NCBI RefSeq assembly: GCF_018991925.1
Contig: NW_024737068.1
Coordinates: 4,687,404 to 4,751,403, forward strand
Direction of reading: 5' to 3'
From: Homarus americanus
Lineage: Eukaryota > Arthropoda > Malacostraca > Decapoda > Nephropidae
DNA length: 64,000 nucleotides
The position numbers were made by a program, and so were the translations under genes. Below the pieces are notes generated by a model. The model had not been told where the DNA came from, made no database searches, and saw only the letters and a list, made by a program, of their open reading frames with translations. Positions 61,401 to 64,000 of the stretch are shown piece by piece. Every line of letters starts with the position of its first letter. Position 1 is the stretch's first letter.

Positions 61401-63639
61401 ATGAGGGACCTCACGTGGTGTAGTAATTACCTCACAGATGGTGTTATGAGGGACCTCACGTGGTGTAGTAATTACCTCACAGATGGTGTTATGAGGGGCA
61501 TCACGTGGTGTAGTAATTCCCTCACAGATGGTGTTATGAGGGTCCTGACGTGGTGTAGTAATTCCCTCACGGATGGTGTTATAAGGGACCTCACGTGGTG
61601 TAGTAATTCCCCCACAGATAGTGTGATGAGGGACTTGACGTGGTGTAGTAATTCCCTCACATATGGTGTTATGAGGGACATGTGGTGTAGTAATTCCCTC
61701 ACAGATGGTGTTATATGAGTGAGGTTTGGTCTTAGGCCTTCCTATCATAGACGGATTAACACATCGCTGGTTGTTGTTGGGTCTCACGGGCCGTTATCAC
61801 TGGGTACCTGGGACCTCACTGTGTGAAGGTTAACTTGGGTACGACTGTTATTGTTGAGTTGTTCTCACTGACTTAATTAAGCACTGTTCACCTCTGTTTA
61901 ACACTGGTTCCGTTCCTTTCCTAAATGAAATTGTAACTTCTGGCGAGAACTTGTTGATATTCCGGTGGGGAGGAGGGTTCAGGGGAGGGGGTTGGTATGG
62001 GCCAACTTAACAGTTGACCTGGCTGCTCCGAGAGGAGCGCCAGGTACGTCTTGACCCTTCGGTGGTCAAGGATGTGTGTCCAAAGCTCCAAAGCTCCCAG
62101 AGATTCATGTTTCCATAATTCGACTTTGCTGACAGTGTTGTCTCGTATCTGGACATCCATCACTTTCGTCTGTGGCTCTTACAGGTGTATCCCGGCTATC
62201 TGTCTTGGATTCTGAGGAGGAACTGTCCTTACACGACCCGCCTCGCTGAGGTACTCACCCGCCTTTTGGAGGCGGGTCTTGTCGACCGCCTCTACTTCGA
62301 CCACATGGAGAAGTCTCAGGGCAGCGGCACACACGGTTACAATAGACATAAGGTGAGTCACGCTTCTGTTGAACACCTCCCTCACCTTATGGTACAAACT
62401 CTGAAGGATTCTGGACATAGTAGATACTGTAGTTGCCAAATAAGGAAGGCGTCAGGCACCCCTAGCAGTGACTTTGATAAGATGTGTGTCGTCTTGAATA
62501 AAATATGTTCTTGAGGTTTCGTGATGCTAATGATGCAGTTTGGGTGTAGTGTGTTGTTGATACAGGTGTGGTGTGCTGATACAGGTGTGGTGTGCTGATA
62601 CAGGTGTGGTGTGCTGATACAGGTGTGGTGTGTTGGTGATACAGATGTGGTGTGTTGGTGATACAGATGTGGTGTGTTGGTGATACAGATGTGGTGTGTT
62701 GGTGATACAGGTGTGGTGTGTTGGTGATACAGATGTGGTGTGTTGGTGTGATGTGGTGTGTTGGTGATACAGGTGTGGTGTGTTGGTGATACAGGTGTGG
62801 TGTGTTGGTGATACAGATTGGTGGTTTGGTGTGTGTGGTGATACAGATGTGGTGTGTGTGGTGATACAGGTGTGGTGTGTTGGTGATACAGGTGTGGTGT
62901 GTTGGTGATGGTGTGGTGTGTTGGTGATACAGGTGTGGTGTGTTGGTGATACAGGTGTGGTGTGATGGGTGATACAGATGTGGTGTGTTGGTGATACAGA
63001 TGTGGTGTGGTGGGTGGTGGTGATAGATGTGGTGTACAGGTGTGGTGTGTTGGTGATTGGGTGTGGTGTGTTGGTGATACAGGTGGTGTGTGGTCAGGTG
63101 TGGTGTGTTGGTGATACAGATGTGGTGTGTTGGTGTTGGTGTGGTGTGTTGATACAGGTGTGGTGTGTTGGTGATGTGGTGTGTTGGTGATACAGTGTGG
63201 TGTGTTGGTGATACAGATGTGGTGTGTTGGTGTGGTGTATACAGGTGTGGTGTGTTGGTGATGGGTGGGTGTGTTGGTGATACAGATGTGGTGTGTTGGT
63301 GATACAGATGTGGTGTGTTGGTGATACAGGTGTGGTGTGTTGGTGATACAGATGTGGTGTGTTGGTGATACAGGTGTGGTGTGTTGGTGATACAGATGTG
63401 GTGTGATGGTGATACAGGTGTGGTGTGCTGACGTTGCAGGTGTGGTGTGTAGGTGATGCAGATGTGTTGATGCAGGTGTATTGATGCAGGTGTCTGGTGG
63501 TAGCGGCCTACAAGTGGGACAGATGCTGGGAGCCTTCATGCTGTGGGGGCTGGGACTAGCTCTCTCCGTGGTAGTCCTCCTCTTAGAACTCTTAGCAACC
63601 TGGAACAATCCTCCTCGCAACGTCGAACAATCCTCTTAG
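46439..63639 (+). CDS. Divergent ionotropic receptor (IR), complete, six exons
   Basis: Exons 46439-46482, 49947-51024, 58012-58208, 60145-60382, 62185-62352 and 63490-63639 join in frame to 624 residues, within the usual IR length. Residues 1-about 30 look like a signal peptide (TILWGWVWLCPLVAA). S1 of the ligand-binding domain lies at about 238-320 (GSSLDLLHIMATKLNFTY, NGTWTGMLGDLI, FDISYPY), M1 at about 337-364, pore and M3 at about 380-424 (AYTSNLVAFLTVP, the IR form of SYTANLAAF), S2 at about 430-580 (MQDYGSFVPDTL) and M4 at about 587-612. Family knowledge: IRs are chemosensory or thermo/hygrosensory cation channels related to glutamate receptors, working with co-receptors such as IR25a. 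The glutamate-binding arginine of S1 is not at the expected place (VFQLTEEIFAEF), as in many divergent IRs. The subtype and ligand cannot be told. All introns are repeat-filled; intron 2 holds a whole transposon. Confidence 0.88.
46533..48908 (+). repeat. 27-bp minisatellite, about 85 units (IR intron 1)
   Basis: Units like GGTTACCGTTACACCTAGCG with a short linker ACTGTAG. The middle (about 47750-48350) has many indels, while both flanks are highly uniform. Because 27 is a multiple of three, it gives long spurious frames (repeats of ATVGLPLHL) on both strands. Confidence 0.97.
48975..49470 (+). repeat. 15-18-bp minisatellite (IR intron 1)
   Basis: Diverged units such as CAGTATACCTATGACTAC, about 30 copies. 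Confidence 0.9.
49947..51024 (+). CDS. IR exon 2: N-terminal domain, S1 and M1
   Basis: Acceptor ctccactacag, donor GTAAAT at 51025, 359 codons. It encodes a short N-terminal domain (RSVVIVVSDD, QFLLLFNLN), then S1 (CVGSSLDLLHIMATKLNFTY, NGTWTGMLGDLI) and M1 (ATVWLAIILTIVLVTVLLTV). It is G-C richer than its surroundings. Confidence 0.9.
51590..51850 (-). pseudogene. Non-LTR retrotransposon C-terminal fragment
   Basis: A minus-strand frame reads MRMMKWMWNVTMKGRKPCSE, then LDIERIGKSLFTGWVQMVWA and DNWARNC. This is the familiar tail of LINE reverse transcriptases (M-R-M-x-R-W-M, then a W-x-G-H-V-like block, then D-D-N-W). It is cut off on both sides and carries substitutions at conserved positions, so it is a dead fragment in IR intron 2. 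Confidence 0.65.
52245..52460 (+). repeat. 16-bp minisatellite (IR intron 2)
   Basis: About 13 diverged units of AGGTATTAACAGGTAC. Confidence 0.85.
52640..53245 (+). repeat. Foldback-type element expanded by two tandem arrays
   Basis: The left part has 34-36-bp units with CACCCAGCTTATTTTTTACC and TGATGATT. The middle has 21-bp units CTTAACCTAACGCTAAACTA. The right end reads GGGTGTCTAATCTTCAGGTG then ATCC, the reverse of the foldback arm at 5117. It looks like a member of that family whose arm and centre have expanded. Confidence 0.55.
53356..53999 (+). repeat. 16-bp minisatellite, left part (IR intron 2)
   Basis: Units ACACTGTATACACCCC, shifting to ACACCGTATACACCCC rightwards. It ends in the 8-bp target copy GTATACAT (53992-53999) of the transposon at 54000-57033 and continues after it. 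The long frames across it on both strands are artefacts. Confidence 0.95.
54000..57033 (+). mobile_element. Probable hAT-related DNA transposon, 3,034 bp, with 8-bp TSD
   Basis: Terminal inverted repeats start TAGGGTGTGTCATA on both sides and stay similar a few bases further (GGAGG). The direct 8-bp flank GTATACAT is identical at 53992-53999 and 57034-57041. An 8-bp duplication and a YARNG-type end (TAGGG) fit the hAT superfamily. It carries one large gene (54285-56528) and an AATAAA at 56746-56751. It lies in the same orientation as the IR gene, inside a 16-bp minisatellite in intron 2. Confidence 0.85.
54285..56528 (+). CDS. Uncharacterised transposase-like protein, C-terminus frameshifted
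   Basis: From ATG 54285 the frame has 747 codons (five more if read from the TTG at 54270). Seen, counting from 54270: a Cys-rich cluster at 134-160 (CKCPIVLCPEFGCDRDCK, then CICK) that could bind zinc; a basic coiled-coil-like stretch at 197-228; GGDSTNTNTGW at 429-439; CDLHTNELPLRH at 460-471; GPVSHSRWLTTALRFCRIWV at 555-574. The D, the C-x-x-H and the later conserved W fit a cut-and-paste transposase of hAT type, but this is inference. I recall similar unnamed proteins in many arthropods. Those end with a SHTQSxERC block, which here lies in another frame (within 56489-56689), so a single indel between 56412 and 56528 probably breaks the C-terminus. A tttctgtttcag at 54239-54250 could be an acceptor of a 5' intron. 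No host function is known to me. Confidence 0.7.
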   Translation: MAACVRTRNQKSSHLSHYLGSGRELLKSELPTLRDALRYGVLIRQISEKNQRTYTNKDIASDMTKAVLAQYTLANAQFKPPVITSQKKISERLLASWEKARNISLGRGKLAVKDSFAKQLDQLFDIITCKCPIVLCPEFGCDRDCKSEAHISCICKRELKIPVIELAFVKAQREKTGSMGALMISSQDIPESKRQEAATERQKRRRVAEEKRLEKAQGEVKKADDWSQADSEFNDFPMADPSADQENGDFVPNPENNDPKPSRHKIRNRKDIPSIALASMRHHTGLRETAEIATAAWIDGSLITPDDVHLVIDHNKVRRAQEKLVSNLEEEFDKGIRENGINCLFFDGRRDDTKVFMKVGDSDKLFPAMVKEEHYSCCSEPGGKYLWHFTPEKDDIRKPAEIVADNIVNWLRERNVNQTLQAIGGDSTNTNTGWQGGVIQWIERKIGRKLVWIVCDLHTNELPLRHLIQELDGKTLSNNRWSGPLGKMLDSATELEMNPSFEKITVSPPLVELAHTVIDDLSTDQYYGYMICSAIKTGVMPDRLAYLQIGPVSHSRWLTTALRFCRIWVAHHKLKGNQLHNLRLIVQFIVSVYLPNWFNTKVKSSFSEGPRHVLFQLELLRSQPRKVVQIVEQTVRRSSWYAHPEAVLQTMLCSKDEEERRVAVKKILDMRLMRGSGHDESVGDDSFRVRKTPEVNLGAKTLTDLIDLDNIQAGSEPLLPAASPMFKSELSWTTPCMSLPGPRTPRV
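57034..57976 (+). repeat. 16-bp minisatellite, right part (IR intron 2)
   Basis: Continues the array interrupted by the transposon, starting with GTATACATCCC. Mostly ACACCGTATACACCCC units, with many irregular spacings in 57190-57800 and uniform units at the end. It stops about 35 bp before IR exon 3. Confidence 0.95.
58012..58208 (+). CDS. IR exon 3: pore region and M3
   Basis: Acceptor tatgccttgcag, donor at 58209 (GTTATT). It encodes LWVGWWWLACVIITTAYTSN and then LVAFLTVPVYPTRIETVEQL, the most conserved block of IRs. The open frame beyond 58208 (LFTYPVQCEHF) is intron read-through; exon 4 continues the homology. Confidence 0.9.
58593..58742 (+). repeat. 22-bp minisatellite (IR intron 3)
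   Basis: About seven units like GTGTGGTTTAACTTTTTCTT. Confidence 0.85.
58850..59525 (-). mobile_element. LINE 3' end, (AAT)n tail, 5'-truncated
   Basis: The minus strand carries the C-terminal RT frame (59085-about 59525) and then a 3' UTR ending in a stem-loop CAGCC-TTCT-GGCTG, an AATAAA and (ATT)n. Left and right flanks share ACCTGCAT (58842-58849, 59526-59533), a likely target duplication. It sits inside a diverged 30-bp minisatellite. Confidence 0.75.
59085..59525 (-). pseudogene. Non-LTR retrotransposon RT C-terminal region
   Basis: The frame reads LLRRLKSLGVPAHELLSVYT, then LPKLTYASPTWSSSLNATQR and KVQKRACKIILSPSYSTYQE, ending RARTDRYKNSPVPTIVKIIN and a stop at 59085. This is the thumb/C-terminal region of CR1/I/Jockey-type reverse transcriptases. 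The catalytic FADD core is missing through 5' truncation. The first 14 codons of the 160-codon frame (MYTDNTGMHIDNAG) come from the flanking minisatellite, not from the element. Confidence 0.75.
59526..59650 (+). repeat. Diverged 30-bp minisatellite, also present at 43438-43602
   Basis: CTGCATTGTCTATATGCATG, CCTGTATTGTCTGTATACAT and similar units. The left remainder is at about 58826-58849, across the LINE insertion. Confidence 0.6.
60145..60382 (+). CDS. IR exon 4: S2 first half
   Basis: Acceptor ctttatcctaag, donor GTGAGA at 60383. One base completes the R codon from exon 3. It encodes LCMQDYGSFVPDTLKVSKD, LFKLGNNLDLFPYAYLQYD and AYLVGLYGITPNTYIMKET, fitting S2 after M3. Confidence 0.88.
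60515..60989. repeat. 94-bp perfect inverted repeat with 287-bp spacer
   Basis: 60515-60608 is the exact reverse complement of 60896-60989 (arm start ATATGGACACGAAGTAGTAC). The spacer begins TGTAATATTTCC and has TAGAACA followed by TTTTGGGGGTACC near its right end, which could be an LTR (60609-60855) and primer-binding-like sequence, or the whole may be a foldback element. It lies in IR intron 4. Confidence 0.85.
61060..61195 (-). mobile_element. LINE 3' end, second copy
   Basis: Same 3' terminus as 58850: (AAT)n, TTTATTGAAA and a stem-loop which on the minus strand reads CAGCC-TTCG-GGCTG. Only the last 100-130 bases are present. Its left edge is the (AAT)n tract at 61060-61082. Confidence 0.65.
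61236..61718 (+). repeat. 45-bp minisatellite (IR intron 4)
   Basis: About eleven units containing GGGACCTCACGTGGTGTAGT then AATTCCCTCACAGATGGTGT. Being a multiple of three it gives spurious frames on both strands. Confidence 0.95.
62185..62352 (+). CDS. IR exon 5: S2 second half
   Basis: Acceptor tgtggctcttacag, donor GTGAGT at 62353, 56 codons, phase 0 at both ends. It encodes GYLSWILRRNCPYTTRLAEV, LLEAGLVDRLYFDHM and a basic end, the usual S2 sequence before M4. Confidence 0.87.
62545..63475 (+). repeat. 22-bp minisatellite (IR intron 5)
   Basis: About 42 units like GTGTGTTGGTGATACAGATG plus TG, with several short deletions. The 412-codon minus-strand frame across it is translated repeat. 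Units run to within 15-20 bp of the acceptor of IR exon 6. Confidence 0.95.
63490..63639 (+). CDS. IR exon 6: M4 and stop
   Basis: Acceptor gtattgatgcag, 49 codons, TAG at 63637-63639. It encodes LQVGQMLGAFMLWGLGLALS, then VVVLLLELLATW (M4), then a tail NNPPRNVEQSS. The tail and stop codon lie inside a tandem repeat that continues into the 3' UTR. Confidence 0.85.
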   Translation: MSGGSGLQVGQMLGAFMLWGLGLALSVVVLLLELLATWNNPPRNVEQSS

Positions 63640-63770
63640 CAACTTGGAATACTCCTAACAACGTCGAACAATCCTAGCAACTTGGAACACTCCTAACAAC
63701 GTCGAACACTCCTCCTAGCAACATGTAACACTTCTCCCAGCAATGTGGAGTACTTCTTCTAGCAATGTAG
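63583..63770 (+). repeat. About 21-bp tandem repeat spanning IR stop codon and 3' UTR
   Basis: Units like TAGCAACTTGGAACAATCCT and AACAACGTCGAACAATCCT alternate from within the last coding codons onward. Confidence 0.8.
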
Positions 63771-63771
63771 A

Positions 63772-63930
63772 AATTGGTACAGCGGTAACGCGCGTATCTC
63801 TCACCATTACGTCAAGGGTTTGAGTCCTGTTTGACCCGGAGACATGAGAGAAGGGTGTTATCAAGTGTGACCCTCACTACCAAGCATTACGGGTCTGTTG
63901 CCTTTAAATGGAAAACGGTCGTAGTAACGT
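63772..63930 (+). repeat. tRNA-derived SINE-like copy
   Basis: A-box-like TGGTACAGCGGTAACGCG at 63775 and B-box-like GGGTTTGAGTCC at about 63816; then GTGTGACCCTCACTACC. Same head type as 22395-22635. Confidence 0.5.
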
Positions 63931-64000
63931 AGAGAAACGTCTTTTTTTTTACTTCGTGATTCTCAACTCTGAAGTAATTTTTTTTTTTTTTTGCGTTTCC

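Noticed and set aside
61211..61787. Frames of TWCSNSLTDGVM-type repeats
   Set aside because: 45-bp minisatellite; all frames come from a multiple-of-three unit length.
62382..63620. 412-codon minus-strand frame rich in H, T, P
   Set aside because: The 22-bp minisatellite in IR intron 5 read on the opposite strand; it overlaps real IR coding exon 6 antisense.

Overview
This is eukaryotic nuclear DNA, most likely from an arthropod and probably a decapod crustacean. That is an inference from intron-rich genes with GT/AG splice sites, a divergent ionotropic chemoreceptor, TTAGG/CCTAA-rich repeats, and a very heavy load of microsatellites, minisatellites and DNA transposons. There are no operons or bacterial features. 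Most long open frames here are translated tandem repeats, not genes.

Region 1 (1-18,441, + strand) is the 3' half of a P5B-type ATPase gene of the ATP13A2/ATP13A3 family (lysosomal polyamine/cation transporter). Eight exons join in consistent phase to 406 residues, from the end of the P domain (with GDGANDCG) through M5-M10 to the stop at 18,193-18,195. An AATAAA follows at 18,436. Its introns, especially the 8.8-kb one at 6,998-15,761, are packed with TA-flanked, CAG-ended elements of the pogo/Tigger kind. Two twin copies of 532 bp keep a stub of a Tigger/CENP-B-like transposase N-terminus.

Region 2 (18,442-about 46,400) has no protein-coding host gene that I can support. It holds hAT-type non-autonomous elements (one with a perfect 8-bp target duplication), more pogo-like elements, tRNA-derived SINEs, a perfect 31-bp hairpin, a poly(A)-tailed and frameshifted retroelement 3' end (36,131-about 37,570, minus), several minisatellites and (AT)n tracts. 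A GTGTC/AAGTG-rich stretch ending in a good splice donor (about 34,960-36,113) may be an untranslated first exon.

Region 3 (46,439-63,639, + strand) is a complete divergent ionotropic receptor (IR) gene assembled here from six exons. They give 624 residues: signal peptide, ligand-binding half S1, M1, pore/M3 with AYTSNLVAF, S2 and M4. Every intron carries its own minisatellite or tandem array (unit lengths about 27, 15-18, 16, 21, 34-36, 22, 45 and 22 bp). The last array runs up to the final splice acceptor, and another starts inside the last coding exon. Intron 2 also carries the most interesting object in the window: a 3.03-kb DNA transposon (54,000-57,033) with 14-bp terminal inverted repeats, a perfect 8-bp target duplication GTATACAT and a 747-codon open frame for an uncharacterised, probably hAT-related transposase. 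It is inserted inside a 16-bp minisatellite, which it splits in two. Two LINE 3' ends in introns 3 and 4 share a CAGCC-TTCN-GGCTG stem-loop and (AAT)n tails.
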